The notes under the pieces are model-generated. The model made no database searches. It worked only from the letters and a program-made list of their open reading frames with translations, and was not told the DNA's origin. From contig JAAYZX010000016.1 of NCBI GenBank assembly GCA_012514635.1, positions 1 through 45,049 of the forward strand: 45,049 nucleotides of DNA, given 5' to 3'. Of this stretch, positions 8,322-20,353 are shown piece after piece (position 1 is the first letter of the stretch; every line of letters begins with the position of its first letter). This DNA is from Actinomycetota bacterium (GTDB lineage: Bacteria; Actinomycetota; Thermoleophilia; RBG-16-64-13). Position numbers and translations under genes: made by a program.

Positions 8322-9388
8322 GCCCCTCCGGTCAACGACACCCGCTCCCTGCCCCGCGTAATACGGCCGAGTTGTATTACCGTCTCGTCCGTGTTCTCCA
8401 GGATTTGCAAGGCGTGCTGCGCAGAGTCCCGAGCCACCACCAACACGAACCCCACACCCATGTTGAATGTACGATACATCTCCGCGTCACTCACACTACC
8501 GAGCTCCTGGAGGGCGCGAAACAGATGCGGAACCTGCCATCCGTCCAGACGTAACCGTGCAGACAGCCCCTCCGGGATGACCCGACCCAGGTTTCCCGCC
8601 AAACCTCCGCCGGTCACATGGGCCATAGCGCGAACAGAAATCCCTGCCTCCAGCAGCTGGAATACGCTCTTCACGTAGATACGCGTGGGTTCCAACAAAT
8701 CTTCTCCCACGGTGCGTTCGGAGAGAGGGAAGCGACCGGTCAGCGTCAGCCCGCAAGATTCGAGGATCCGCCTCACGAGTGAATAGCCATTGGAATGCAC
8801 TCCGCTGGAGCCCAGGCCCAGAACCACATCTCCAGCCTCCACCAGTGACCCGTCGATGATGGCATCTTTTTCCAATAGACCAACACAGAATCCGGCGAGG
8901 TCGAATTCGGTGGGCGAATACAGACCCGGCATCTCTGCCATCTCCCCACCCACCAGCGCACAACCGGCGCGACGGCACCCCTCCGCAACACCGGCCACAA
9001 GTTCCGCCATCTCATCCGGCACCAGCCGTCCCGTGGCAATATAGTCAAGGAAGAAGAGTGGCTTGGCACCCAAGGTGACCACGTCATTGACGGACATGGC
9101 CACGAGATCAATGCCCACCGTGTTGATGCGGCCCATCTCCTGGGCCAGAAGGACCTTGGTTCCCACCCCGTCCGTGGCACCCACCAGGACCGGATTACGC
9201 AGACCGGTCGGTAGTTCGAACAGTGCCCCGAAACCGCCGATATCTCCCAAACACCCGGGGATCCGCGTGCTTGCGACGTCTGCGGCTATCCGCCGCACTG
9301 CCTCTTCGCCGGCCTCAATGTCGACCCCAGCAGCGGCATATGTCAAACCTTCGTCGCGATGTCCTTCGTCTGACTCGACCATGCACAA
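8318..9388 (-). CDS. purM: Phosphoribosylformylglycinamidine cyclo-ligase (AIR synthetase)
   Basis: LTYAAAGVDIEAGEEAV...LVGATDGVGTKVLLA...GGEMAEMPG; 4-bp overlap with purN. Confidence 0.96.
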   Translation of the reverse strand: MCMVESDEGHRDEGLTYAAAGVDIEAGEEAVRRIAADVASTRIPGCLGDIGGFGALFELPTGLRNPVLVGATDGVGTKVLLAQEMGRINTVGIDLVAMSVNDVVTLGAKPLFFLDYIATGRLVPDEMAELVAGVAEGCRRAGCALVGGEMAEMPGLYSPTEFDLAGFCVGLLEKDAIIDGSLVEAGDVVLGLGSSGVHSNGYSLVRRILESCGLTLTGRFPLSERTVGEDLLEPTRIYVKSVFQLLEAGISVRAMAHVTGGGLAGNLGRVIPEGLSARLRLDGWQVPHLFRALQELGSVSDAEMYRTFNMGVGFVLVVARDSAQHALQILENTDETVIQLGRITRGRERVSLTGGA

Positions 9389-9435
9389 CCCTCCGTGCCC
9401 GTACCCTACGTAGGAGCAGATGGTAGCATCGCAGC

Positions 9436-9903
9436 ATGTGGGTTACGGTACACCTTTGTTCGGGACTTGGCCTGGGAGCCATCTGGCCCGGCCCTCCCTG
9501 GATCGCCATACCGGCTGCTGTGGCCAAACATGCGTTGCTCGACACCATGCCTCACTGGGACTACACCCGCCATCCCCGCCGGGTGCTGTGGGGGGCACTG
9601 GATGTTGCGGCTGCGCTGATGGTTACGACTGCGGCCGCGCGCCGCGCGCGCGGCCGCCCACGCGGCGCCACCACGCTTCTAGCGGGAGTCGCCGCGGCCC
9701 TCCCCGACCTGGACGTCATCGACGGGCTCTTCCCCAACCGTGCCATTGGTAACGCCCGGCGTAGGCTCTTCCCCAGCCACGTGGAAGGTTACCCTCATGG
9801 AGATGCCGGTCCCTTGTGGGGCGTGTCTCTACAGCTGTTTACGGCAATCGTATCGCTGATACTGTTCGCCCGCCGCTTCCCGCAACAAACGTCGCGCACC
9901 TAA
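9436..9903 (+). CDS. Hypothetical membrane protein
   Basis: ORF with HALLDTMPHWDY and FPSHVEGYPHGDAGPLWGVSLQL plus hydrophobic segments; the only plus-strand gene inside the pur cluster. Confidence 0.6.
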   Translation: MWVTVHLCSGLGLGAIWPGPPWIAIPAAVAKHALLDTMPHWDYTRHPRRVLWGALDVAAALMVTTAAARRARGRPRGATTLLAGVAAALPDLDVIDGLFPNRAIGNARRRLFPSHVEGYPHGDAGPLWGVSLQLFTAIVSLILFARRFPQQTSRT

Positions 9904-11363
9904 CTCCGCCGAGCGGCCTCTTCGAGTCTCAGCTTCGACATGCGCAAAGTCTCCGGCGCGGGACACGGGTACGATCCCGAAAAACAGGCGGTGCAGAAGC
10001 AGTCCTCTTCCAAGCCGGTGGCCCTTTGGAGGCCCTCGAGCGACAGGTAGGCTAAGCTGGTTGCCCCTAGTTCAGCCGTAATACCCCCCAGTGTCTTCTC
10101 GAAAGCGATGAACTCCTCCTGGCTTGCCATGTCGATGCCGTAGAAACAAGGATAAATAATGGGCGGCGACGAAACACGCAGGTGTACTTCGGCAGCACCG
10201 GCGTCGAACAACATCCTGACCAATTCTCTGGTGGTGTTGCCACGCACAATCGAATCATCCACCGCCACGATGCGTTTGCCTTGGATATCGGCCGCCAACG
10301 GGTTCAGCTTCATGCGGATACCCAACTTGCGCATAGCGTTATCGGGCTCTATAAACGTCCGCCCCACGTACCGATTTTTCACCAGACCGATCCCGAAGGG
10401 AATGCCGCTCTCCGCAGCGTAGCCAATGGCGGCCGAGTTGCCCGTGTCCGGGACCGGCACCACCAGATCCGCCTCTACGGGTGACTCTTGTGCCAGACAT
10501 GCTCCCATTCGATAGCGAGCATCGTAGAGCGTGACACCTCTCATGACCGAGTCGGGCCGCGCGAAATAGATGAACTCGAAGACGCAAAGCGCTTCGCGCT
10601 CCGGACGCGCCACAAGCTCCACATGGTACCCGTCCCCATCTATCCAGACCATCTCTCCGGGATGGATCTCGCGAACCAGAGTGGCCCCAATGATGTCCAG
10701 GGCACAAGTCTCGCTGGCGAGGCAATAGCGGTTGTCCAGGCGGCCCAACACCAGCGGCCGGATACCGTAAGGATCACGGAAACCGATGACTTCACGGTCT
10801 GTCAACACCACCGCAGAGAAGGCACCGCGCAACCGAGGGATAACTTCACGCACCGCATCTTTGACATCCTCCGCAGGATGATCTGCCAGCAGTGCGGCGA
10901 TCACTTCCGTGTCCGATGTGGACTGAAGACTCGCTCCGTTGTCCAGCAGTTCATGCGTCAGGCTGTCTGTGTTAACCAGGTTGCCGTTGTGCGCCAGCGA
11001 CAACGAAACCCCAGTGGCACGATTACGGATCACCGGCTGAGCGTTGCACCAACCTGTGGCACCTTTGGTGGAGTACCGGGTGTGTCCTATGGCCATCTGT
11101 CCGGTGAGGCTGCGAAGAGTTGCCTCCGTGAATACCTGCGACACCAGACCCACGTCCTTGAGAACGGTGATCTGACGATTGTCAGTTACGGCGATTCCGG
11201 CCGACTCCTGGCCACGATGCTGCATGGCAAACAGAGCAAAGAATGTGAGTCTAGCGACCTCCCTCTCCGGCGCAAAGATACCGAAGACTCCACATTCGTC
11301 GTGTAGGCGATCGCCCGTCACATCCGCCCCGCGCCAACACGCCGCTCTACAGCGCTCAGTCAT
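9900..11363 (-). CDS. purF: Amidophosphoribosyltransferase
   Basis: HDECGVFGIFAPE N-terminal nucleophile motif; QHRGQESAGIAV; VAVDDSIVRGNTTRELVRML. Start assigned at MTERC.. (8 bp overlap with upstream Zn-ribbon gene). Confidence 0.94.
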   Translation of the reverse strand: MTERCRAACWRGADVTGDRLHDECGVFGIFAPEREVARLTFFALFAMQHRGQESAGIAVTDNRQITVLKDVGLVSQVFTEATLRSLTGQMAIGHTRYSTKGATGWCNAQPVIRNRATGVSLSLAHNGNLVNTDSLTHELLDNGASLQSTSDTEVIAALLADHPAEDVKDAVREVIPRLRGAFSAVVLTDREVIGFRDPYGIRPLVLGRLDNRYCLASETCALDIIGATLVREIHPGEMVWIDGDGYHVELVARPEREALCVFEFIYFARPDSVMRGVTLYDARYRMGACLAQESPVEADLVVPVPDTGNSAAIGYAAESGIPFGIGLVKNRYVGRTFIEPDNAMRKLGIRMKLNPLAADIQGKRIVAVDDSIVRGNTTRELVRMLFDAGAAEVHLRVSSPPIIYPCFYGIDMASQEEFIAFEKTLGGITAELGATSLAYLSLEGLQRATGLEEDCFCTACFSGSYPCPAPETLRMSKLRLEEAARRS

Positions 11364-11574
11364 GATCTTCCTCCCCTTCCTGCGAGGCGGCCGGCATCGG
11401 GACATCCGGCACTCCTTTTTCATCGGCAGCCGGCCCACAATCAGCGCCTGCGCCGGGGATCTCGCGCCAGTCGAGTTGGCTTTGACATATTCGGCACACG
11501 CAGGTATCAGGAAGAAAACCCTTGAGGAAGCTGTTCTTATGACCGCAGCGCGGGCAGATCGTTTCGTTGGCCAT
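11356..11574 (-). CDS. Small zinc-ribbon protein in pur operon
   Basis: MANETICPRCGHKNSFLKGFLPDTCVCRICQSQLDWREI: CxxC...CxxC; overlaps purF start. Confidence 0.6.
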   Translation of the reverse strand: MANETICPRCGHKNSFLKGFLPDTCVCRICQSQLDWREIPGAGADCGPAADEKGVPDVPMPAASQEGEEDHD

Positions 11575-11605
11575 TAGCCCACCTTCCCGCTATTGAGTCC
11601 GCCGC

Positions 11606-12334
11606 TCAGACGACGGTACCCGGCTCGGACGACACTCTGCGTAGGATCTCTTCGTAAGCGTCCTCAACGTCTCCCATATCACGACGAAAACGGTCCTTAT
11701 CCAGTTTCTTACCGGTTGCAATGTCCCAGAAACGACACGTATCCGGCGAAATCTCATCACCTAAACGCACGGCCCCGGTGGCGTCCTTGCCGAACTCAAG
11801 CTTGAAATCCACGAGGGTCACGCCTCTCGCCGCGAAAAACTCCTTCAGTACCGAGTTCACGAGACGGGACAAACGCGTGGTCTCAGCAAGATCCTCCGGA
11901 TCGACAACTGCCAGCTCCTCCAAGTGGCTCTGGCACAGAAGTGGGTCGCCCAGCCCGTCGTCCTTGTAATAATACTCCACCACCGGTGCTTTCTTAAGTG
12001 GAGTTCCTTCCAGATATCCAATACGCTTACACAACGATCCGGCTGCAATATTCCGCACCACGAATTCCACTTGGAACATATCCAGGCGCCGGATCAGCAT
12101 TCCCGTCTCCGACACGGTCTGGAGATAATGCGTAGGCACACCCGCCTTTTCCAGCAGAGTGAACAGCCGCGCCGAGATGGCGTTATTCATGCGACCCTTC
12201 TGCTGGATGGTTCCTTTTTTCTTGCCGTCGAAGGCCGTAGCTGAATCCTTGAAATCTTGTAGATAGACCTCTGGATCGTCGGTGGAATAGACGATTTTGG
12301 CTTTGCCCTCATGCAGTTTTTCGCGTCCGATCAT
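11606..12334 (-). CDS. purC: SAICAR synthetase
   Basis: LHEGKAKIVYSTDDPEVYLQDFKDSATAFDGKKKG... LVDFKLEFG. Confidence 0.96.
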   Translation of the reverse strand: MIGREKLHEGKAKIVYSTDDPEVYLQDFKDSATAFDGKKKGTIQQKGRMNNAISARLFTLLEKAGVPTHYLQTVSETGMLIRRLDMFQVEFVVRNIAAGSLCKRIGYLEGTPLKKAPVVEYYYKDDGLGDPLLCQSHLEELAVVDPEDLAETTRLSRLVNSVLKEFFAARGVTLVDFKLEFGKDATGAVRLGDEISPDTCRFWDIATGKKLDKDRFRRDMGDVEDAYEEILRRVSSEPGTVV

Positions 12335-12462
12335 GGAACCAACACCTCAACCTCGCGGATGACGGGAGGGAACGAAAGTCGGCGGCTTCGGGCGGCAAAG
12401 GCCGAAATTCCCACACGGCCCATTCTAGTCACAATAAAACGGCCGGTCCAGCCGCGTATAGT

Positions 12463-13764
12463 TTAGAACTCCAACGCTTCCACCCTCTCAAAAATGACGC
12501 CCACGTTGCGAAGGGCTGCGGCGGTGTCGAAACACCTCTGGATCTCCTCGGGCGACAGTAGGGCTGTGACCTCCTGATCGCCTTGGAGCAACTCCTGGAA
12601 CGACCTCTTCTCCTGCCACGCCCGCATGGCGCTACGTTGCACCAGCGTGTACGCGTCCTCGCGGAGGCACCCTGCTTTAATCAACGCCAGTAACACCTGT
12701 TGGCTATGGATGAGACCAAAACTCCGCTCCAGGTTGGCAGCCATGTTCTGCGGATAGACTAGAAGCTTGTCCACCAACCACACCGCCTTCTTGAGCATAT
12801 AGTGAAGGAGGATGGTGCTGTCGGGAAGAATAACCCGCTCCACACTGGAGTGACTGATATCCCGTTCGTGCCAGAGCGGCACATTCTCGAAAGCGGCTAC
12901 CATATTGCCGCGGATGACCCGGGCCTGGCCGGCCAGCCGCTCAGAGATGATGGGGTTCCGTTTGTGCGGCATGGCCGATGAACCCTTCTGGCCCGGAGCG
13001 AAGTACTCCTCGGCTTCCAGGACTTCGGTACGCTGATAGTGGCGCACCTGCACGGCAATCTTCTCAATGGTGGTGGCTATTAGTGCCAGCGCCGCCAAAA
13101 ATTCCGCGTGGCGGTCCCGCTGCACCACCTGCGTAGATATGGGCTCGGCCCCGAGACCCAGCTTTTCCATCACCAGCTGCTCTATCTGCGGATCAACGTT
13201 GGCGTACGTCCCCACTGCACCGGAGATCTTGCCCACTGCCGCCTGCGCCGTAGCGCGCTCCAGACGCTCTATGCCACGCTTCACCTCGAACGCCCACAAC
13301 CCCAACACCAAGCCGAACACGATGGGTTCCGCGTGCACTCCATGGCTGCGCCCTATCATGACGGTATCGCGATGTTCCAAGGCCCGGCGGCGGCAAACAA
13401 CACCCAGGAGGCGCGCCTGCTCCAACAGTAACGCGCCGGACCGCTTGATCTGCAACGCAAGCGCCGTGTCCAGCATGTCTGATGAAGTCATACCGTAGTG
13501 GATGTACTTGGAAGCCTCGCCCACATGCTCGGCCACATTCGTCAGAAAGGCGATAACGTCGTGGTGGGTGACCTCTTCTATTTCGAGCACCCGTTCTAAA
13601 TCGAACGCCGCCCTGCTCCTGATCTCCTTCACCGCCTCCCAGGGAACCTGTCCCAGTTCTGCCCACGCCTCACAGGCGGCGATCTCTACTTCCAACCACG
13701 TCTGCATCCGTGCATGGTCGGTCCACACGGCGGCCATCTCTGGAGTGGAGTAGCGCTCGATCAC
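12463..13764 (-). CDS. purB: Adenylosuccinate lyase
   Basis: MIERYSTPEMAAVWTDHARMQTWLEVEIA...GSSAMPHKRNP signature. Confidence 0.97.
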   Translation of the reverse strand: MIERYSTPEMAAVWTDHARMQTWLEVEIAACEAWAELGQVPWEAVKEIRSRAAFDLERVLEIEEVTHHDVIAFLTNVAEHVGEASKYIHYGMTSSDMLDTALALQIKRSGALLLEQARLLGVVCRRRALEHRDTVMIGRSHGVHAEPIVFGLVLGLWAFEVKRGIERLERATAQAAVGKISGAVGTYANVDPQIEQLVMEKLGLGAEPISTQVVQRDRHAEFLAALALIATTIEKIAVQVRHYQRTEVLEAEEYFAPGQKGSSAMPHKRNPIISERLAGQARVIRGNMVAAFENVPLWHERDISHSSVERVILPDSTILLHYMLKKAVWLVDKLLVYPQNMAANLERSFGLIHSQQVLLALIKAGCLREDAYTLVQRSAMRAWQEKRSFQELLQGDQEVTALLSPEEIQRCFDTAAALRNVGVIFERVEALEF

Positions 13765-13804
13765 TGGGCTGCCTTCCTTTCGTCGGCCATGAAAACTGGT
13801 TCGG

Positions 13805-14362
13805 CTAAGTCAATGCGTCATGAGCGCCGTCGGGCTCCTCCGGACCAATAGCGTCCCCCGCCTCCGGCGGCACCAGCCCCACCGCTCGAGGCGACAGCCA
13901 GCAAAGCCGCAACATCTTGGCAGCAAGGATGGCTGCATTGCGTGCGCCGTTGATGGCCACACAGGCCACGGGTACACCGGAAGGCATCTGCACTATGGAG
14001 AGCAGAGAGTCCAGACCCCCAAGATCAGAGGTCTTGACCGGCACCCCGATCACCGGCAACTCCGTGAAAGAGGCCACCACCCCCGGCAACGCTGCCGCCT
14101 TTCCCGCACCGGCTATGATGACCTTGATTCCCCTCGCCTCGGCGGTAAGTGCATATTCACGCACGGCATCCGGATCACGGTGCGCTGAAAGCACACTGAC
14201 CTCAAACCCAATATTGCGGGCGGCAAGCTCCCCAGCAGCCGCCGCCATCACCTCAGCGTCGGATTCCGACCCCATAAGAATCCCCACCAGCGGCGGATTA
14301 TTCCCGATCTCGTCCAGCATGGCTTCTATTTGCGTCTCGGCTCCTGTCACAGGTTCGTTCAT
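13805..14362 (-). CDS. purE: N5-carboxyaminoimidazole ribonucleotide mutase
   Basis: [14 protein letters not shown]...[11 protein letters not shown]...[17 protein letters not shown]. Confidence 0.95.
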   Translation of the reverse strand: MNEPVTGAETQIEAMLDEIGNNPPLVGILMGSESDAEVMAAAAGELAARNIGFEVSVLSAHRDPDAVREYALTAEARGIKVIIAGAGKAAALPGVVASFTELPVIGVPVKTSDLGGLDSLLSIVQMPSGVPVACVAINGARNAAILAAKMLRLCWLSPRAVGLVPPEAGDAIGPEEPDGAHDALT

Positions 14363-15645
14363 GATGTCCTACCTCCCACCGCCCGAGCGCCGATATCCGT
14401 CCGCCACTGCGCGCCCGAGAAGTCGATGCGACCCACGCCTTTATATGCCTTCTCCCTGGCCTGCGCGAAATCCGCACCCAGGGCAGTCACCACAAGCACC
14501 CGTCCCCCAGCGGTAACCAGAACGCCGTCCCGTTCAGCCGTGCCCGCGTGAAATACGGTCACCCCGTCCAGGGCCTCAGCCTCCACGATGCCGGTTATTG
14601 TGTCGCCCTTGGAGCTGCCCGCTGGATAGCCTCTCGACGCCATCACCACGCCCACGCACGCGCCGGGTTCCCAATCAACGGACGCCGGAAGCTCCTCACC
14701 CTGGGCAGTAGCCCAAAGCAGCCGGAGTAGGTCACTTCGCATACGAGGGATCATCACCTGCGTCTCCGGGTCACCGAACCGACAGTTGAACTCAAGAACT
14801 TTCGGCCCCTGGGACGTGAGTATCACACCCGCATACAGCACACCGCGATACGAAATGCCTCGGCGCTCGAGCTCGTCCACCGTAGGACGCACAATCTGGT
14901 CCACGATAGCCGATGCCGTATCCGCGTCCACAGTCGGCACCGGCGAGTATGAGCCCATGCCACCAGTGTTAGGACCGGCATCGCCATCCAAGGCGCGTTT
15001 GTAGTCCTGAGCCGGCGCCAATGGCAGCACGCGACCGTCACTAACCAGGGCCAGCAGGCTGGCTTCTTCACCTTCTAGATATTCTTCCACCAGAACACTG
15101 CGCCCGGCGTCTCCAAACCGGCCTTCGATTAAACAGGAACGCAGAGCGTCCTCCGCTTCGCGGCGACTGCCGGCCACAAAGACCCCTTTGCCCGCCGCCA
15201 GGCCGTCGGCCTTGATAACAAGAGGCGTACCATGGTCCTCAACGAACGCCATGGCCGGACTGAACATGGTGAACTCCGCAGCCGTGCCCGTAGGTACTCC
15301 CGCCGCCCTCATTACTTCCTTCGCAAACGCTTTGGAGCCCTCGATATGAGCCCCCTTTGCTCCGGGACCGAAAACCGCCAACCCCGCCGCACGGAATTCA
15401 TCGGCCAACCCGGCCACGAGAGGCGCTTCCGGCCCCACCACCGTCAGGTCGATCCGTTCACTGACGGCAAACCGGCGCAGACCCACAATGTCATCCGCCG
15501 CCACAGGAATCGATATCGCCAAGCGAGTAGTGCCGGCATTGCCGGGAGCACAGTACATGGTATCCAGCAGAGGGCTACGCGCAATGCCCCATAGCAATGC
15601 ATGCTCGCGACCACCACCACCTACCACCAATACCCGCAGACCCAT
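14359..15645 (-). CDS. purD: Phosphoribosylamine-glycine ligase
   Basis: [24 protein letters not shown]...; start chosen at MGLRV inside longer ORF (14359..15696). Confidence 0.95.
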   Translation of the reverse strand: MGLRVLVVGGGGREHALLWGIARSPLLDTMYCAPGNAGTTRLAISIPVAADDIVGLRRFAVSERIDLTVVGPEAPLVAGLADEFRAAGLAVFGPGAKGAHIEGSKAFAKEVMRAAGVPTGTAAEFTMFSPAMAFVEDHGTPLVIKADGLAAGKGVFVAGSRREAEDALRSCLIEGRFGDAGRSVLVEEYLEGEEASLLALVSDGRVLPLAPAQDYKRALDGDAGPNTGGMGSYSPVPTVDADTASAIVDQIVRPTVDELERRGISYRGVLYAGVILTSQGPKVLEFNCRFGDPETQVMIPRMRSDLLRLLWATAQGEELPASVDWEPGACVGVVMASRGYPAGSSKGDTITGIVEAEALDGVTVFHAGTAERDGVLVTAGGRVLVVTALGADFAQAREKAYKGVGRIDFSGAQWRTDIGARAVGGRTS

Positions 15646-15667
15646 GACGCGCCCTCCGTCTACTCTA

Positions 15668-16948
<1,281 letters not shown>

Positions 16949-17063
16949 CTACACCCTCCCGGGAAAGCCGCAACAGCGGCAGATTGCGAGACTGTCGGCC
17001 CTATCCACAAATGCGGGTCACGACCCGCATAGTGTAACCTACTAATGCAGGCTACTGGAAAGA

Positions 17064-18491
17064 CTACTCCTCACTCTTTGCAGCGGACAGCGAGGAAAGT
17101 ACCGCCCGAGCCGCCAGCAATCCCGACGCCGACGCCTGCATCAGGCCACGCGTCACGCCGGCGCCGTCGCCCACGGCGTACAGTCCGGCGATACCGGTCT
17201 GTAGACCTTGGTCCAGCTCCAGCCGCGAAGAATAAAACTTGACCTCTACCCCGTATAAGAGGGTATCCCTCCTGGCAACACCCGGCAGCAGGCGGTCCAT
17301 GGCATTCAGCATATCGATTATGTCCTGAAGGAGCCGATAAGGGAGCACAAAACTGAGATCACCTGGGGTGGCGTCGGGCAGAGTAGGTTCTACGTTACCC
17401 CGTGCAAGCCGAGCCGCCGTGGAACGGCGTCCGGCCCGCAGATCTCCCAAACGCTGCACAATGATGTCTTTGCCTAACACATTGGCCAGACGAGCTATGG
17501 ACTTGCCGTAAACGATAGGTTCGTTGAAAGGATGCGTGAAGCGCGTAGAGACAAGAAGCGCAAAGTTGGTGTATAACGTTTTGCGCTCAGCATCAGCATA
17601 GGAGTGACCGTTGACGGTGACCGCATCGCCGTAGCTTTCTGTACACACCACGCCGTGCGGATTCACGCAGAACGTTCTAACCTGGTCTTCGAACCGGTGA
17701 GAGGTGAACAAGAGCTTGGGTTCGTACAGCTCGGCCGTCATCTCCTCCATGACCAGGGCCGGCAATTCCACACGCACGCCGATATCGACGGCATTGCTGA
17801 CAACAGACAGACCCAACCTCTCGGCCTGGGACTTCAACCACTCCGCGCCTTCCCGCCCTGGAGCGACAATCACGGCCCGTGCCTCCACCTCGCGCCCCGA
17901 ATCGAGAACTACGCCCTGTACGGCTCCACTATCCGTGAGAAGAGACGCAACAGTGGTCTGCGTCTCCACCTTCACCCTGCCGTTCAACGCCCTACGCATG
18001 CTTTCGAGCACCTCTACACAGCGTTCCGTCCCCATGTGACGAATGGGCGAATACAGCAGCTTCAGTTCCTCGCGCATGGCCCGCGTGCGCCACTCCTGCA
18101 CTGCGCTCATGTCATCGCCAAACACAGCGTCAGGGGCTCCGTGCCGGCACCATATCTGATCCACGTCGGAAAGCAGTGCTTCCAGATCAGCGCGCGACAC
18201 ATACTCGCCAAGCCAACCTCCCAGCTCGGCGCTGAGGGTGAGCTTACCGTCTGAGAAGGCGCCCGCACCTCCCCATCCAGAAGTGATGTCACATGGTTCA
18301 CAACGACGACAGCGACCGGTGTATCGAGCAGGGCACGACCTCTGGGAAAGATCGGCACCCTTCTCTACCACAAGGACGTTCAGATCCGATCGCTCGCAGA
18401 GCTCCAAAGCAGCAAAGATACCGGCCGGCCCCGCACCCACCACAACAACGTCATATCGCTCCCCCCGCACCGCCGCTCTAACCACCGTCAC
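17064..18491 (-). CDS. NAD(P)/FAD-dependent dehydrogenase
   Basis: YDVVVVGAGPAGIFAALELCER Rossmann motif; GWGGAGAFSDGKLTL; GTG start proposed near 18491 because upstream sequence overlaps the dnaB 3' end. Confidence 0.8.
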   Translation of the reverse strand: MTVVRAAVRGERYDVVVVGAGPAGIFAALELCERSDLNVLVVEKGADLSQRSCPARYTGRCRRCEPCDITSGWGGAGAFSDGKLTLSAELGGWLGEYVSRADLEALLSDVDQIWCRHGAPDAVFGDDMSAVQEWRTRAMREELKLLYSPIRHMGTERCVEVLESMRRALNGRVKVETQTTVASLLTDSGAVQGVVLDSGREVEARAVIVAPGREGAEWLKSQAERLGLSVVSNAVDIGVRVELPALVMEEMTAELYEPKLLFTSHRFEDQVRTFCVNPHGVVCTESYGDAVTVNGHSYADAERKTLYTNFALLVSTRFTHPFNEPIVYGKSIARLANVLGKDIIVQRLGDLRAGRRSTAARLARGNVEPTLPDATPGDLSFVLPYRLLQDIIDMLNAMDRLLPGVARRDTLLYGVEVKFYSSRLELDQGLQTGIAGLYAVGDGAGVTRGLMQASASGLLAARAVLSSLSAAKSEE

Positions 18492-19866
18492 CTCGCTGAT
18501 CTTCGGGCAGATCGGCAAAACGAGTGTGGTTCTGGATAAACGCCAGGCGACAGCTACCGATAGGACCGTTGCGCTGCTTGCCCACGATAATCTCAGCAAT
18601 ACCGCGATCCGAGCTTTCCTTGTTGTATACCTCGTCGCGATAGATGAAGATGACCACGTCCGAATCCTGCTCGATAGATCCTGATTCACGCAGATCCGAT
18701 AGCACCGGCTTATTTCCCGAGCGCTGCTCCACCTGCCGCGACAGCTGCGACAAAGCCAAGACCGGCACCGACAATTCTCGCGCCATGATCTTCAGAGATC
18801 GTGATATAAGCGACACTTCCTGCTGGCGATTCTCCGCAGTGGCGTCTCCCATCATGAGCTGCAGGTAGTCGATGATGACCAGCCCCAAGTTCTTCTCCCG
18901 CGACTTGAGGCGACGAGCCTTGGCCCTGATCTCCATCATGTTCGATGAGGGCGTGTCGTCGATGAAGATGGGGGCCTTGAACAACGGGGCGCAGGCCGAG
19001 GTCAATTTGCTCCAATCCGACGTCTGCAGCTGACCGTGACGGAGACGATGGCTGTCTACCTTAGCCTCAGAGCACAACATGCGTTGCACTACTTCCATCT
19101 TGGACATCTCAAGCGAGAATATAGCCACACCCTTGCCCCGATCCACCGCCACATTACGGGCGATGTTTAGGGCCAGCGCCGTCTTGCCCATGGACGGTCG
19201 GGCCGCGAGAATAACCAGGTTGGCGGGCTGGAGTCCGGTGATGATCTCGTCCAGCCGACGAAAACCCGTCTCGATGCCCGCGCTGTGCCGCCCCTCGGAC
19301 ATGACCCTCTCCAACTCGACGAAGCTTTCGTTGATCAGCTCGCCGAGGGGACTGAAGTCTTCCGTAGCTTTGGTCTGAGAAATCTCAAAGACGAGTTGTT
19401 CCGCGCGGTCGATGAGATCACGCGGTGCCCCCTGCCCCCGATAACCCAGCTCCGCGATATCTGACCCCACCGAGATAAGCGACCGCAGCAGGTAGTTGTC
19501 TTTGACGATCTCGGCGTAATGACGCGCATTGGTGACCGCCGGCACTGATGACACAAGACTGTGTACGTACGCCCGGCCACCCACCGACTCGAGCGTTCCT
19601 CGCCGTATCAACTCTTCGGAGACGGTAATGGGATCGATTGGCTCGCCGCGCGCGTACAGCTCTTCGACGGCCTCGTAGATACGTTGGTGAGATAGACGAT
19701 AGAAGTGCTTAGGACGTAGGACTTCGGTGACACCCGCGATGAGGTTGGGCGCCACCATAACCGATCCCAGCACCGACGTCTCCGCTTCGAGATTTTGAGG
19801 AGGCAGATGCGCCGGCTCGAGGTTGTCGGCCGGCATCACAGACTTCTGCCGTACTCTGCCCGTCAT
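18478..19866 (-). CDS. dnaB: Replicative DNA helicase
   Basis: PPQNLEAETSVLGSVM...ARPSMGKTALALNIARNVA...SLEMSKMEVVQRM. Confidence 0.96.
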   Translation of the reverse strand: MTGRVRQKSVMPADNLEPAHLPPQNLEAETSVLGSVMVAPNLIAGVTEVLRPKHFYRLSHQRIYEAVEELYARGEPIDPITVSEELIRRGTLESVGGRAYVHSLVSSVPAVTNARHYAEIVKDNYLLRSLISVGSDIAELGYRGQGAPRDLIDRAEQLVFEISQTKATEDFSPLGELINESFVELERVMSEGRHSAGIETGFRRLDEIITGLQPANLVILAARPSMGKTALALNIARNVAVDRGKGVAIFSLEMSKMEVVQRMLCSEAKVDSHRLRHGQLQTSDWSKLTSACAPLFKAPIFIDDTPSSNMMEIRAKARRLKSREKNLGLVIIDYLQLMMGDATAENRQQEVSLISRSLKIMARELSVPVLALSQLSRQVEQRSGNKPVLSDLRESGSIEQDSDVVIFIYRDEVYNKESSDRGIAEIIVGKQRNGPIGSCRLAFIQNHTRFADLPEDQRGDGG

Positions 19867-19897
19867 GGGAGGTCGCTTCCCCCTTTGCTGTTCCTAC

Positions 19898-20353
19898 CTA
19901 ATCACCCTCTGGGACCACGATAACCTTGACTTCCACCGGCTCTACGCTCTGATGTACTTCCACCATGACCATGTGTGTACCCAGAGTCCTGATGGAATCC
20001 TCCAGAAGCACCTTCCGCTTGTCAATCCGGATCTTGCGTGCCGACCACAAGGCCGACGCCACATCGGCATTGGTCACTGAACCGAACAACTTTTCACCTT
20101 GGCCGGCAGGAGCAGTAATGGTCAAGACCGTCCGCGCCAGGATCTCCCGGTTTTCGGCGGCCTGCTCTGCCTCACGGCGTTCCTGTTCCAGCCTGGCCTC
20201 CAGCAGGCTCTGCACCGCTGCCACTCTGGCAGGAGTGGCAACTTCAGCCAAACACCGCGGGAACAGGTAGTTGCGGGCATAACCATCGGCCACATTTGCT
20301 ACTTCGCCCTTGGCTCCAAGCTTCTCCACGTCCTTGAGCAGTATCACTTCCAT
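19898..20353 (-). CDS. rplI: 50S ribosomal protein L9
   Basis: [33 protein letters not shown]. Confidence 0.97.
   Translation of the reverse strand: MEVILLKDVEKLGAKGEVANVADGYARNYLFPRCLAEVATPARVAAVQSLLEARLEQERREAEQAAENREILARTVLTITAPAGQGEKLFGSVTNADVASALWSARKIRIDKRKVLLEDSIRTLGTHMVMVEVHQSVEPVEVKVIVVPEGD

Noticed and set aside
9625-9660. GCGGCCGCGCG/CGCGCGGCCGC inverted repeat
   Set aside because: It lies inside the 9436-9903 coding sequence (Ala/Arg-rich segment) and may just reflect GC codon bias; not counted with the intergenic palindromes.
10488-11306. 272-aa plus ORF antisense to purF
   Set aside because: No RBS or motif support; purF is unambiguous on the other strand.
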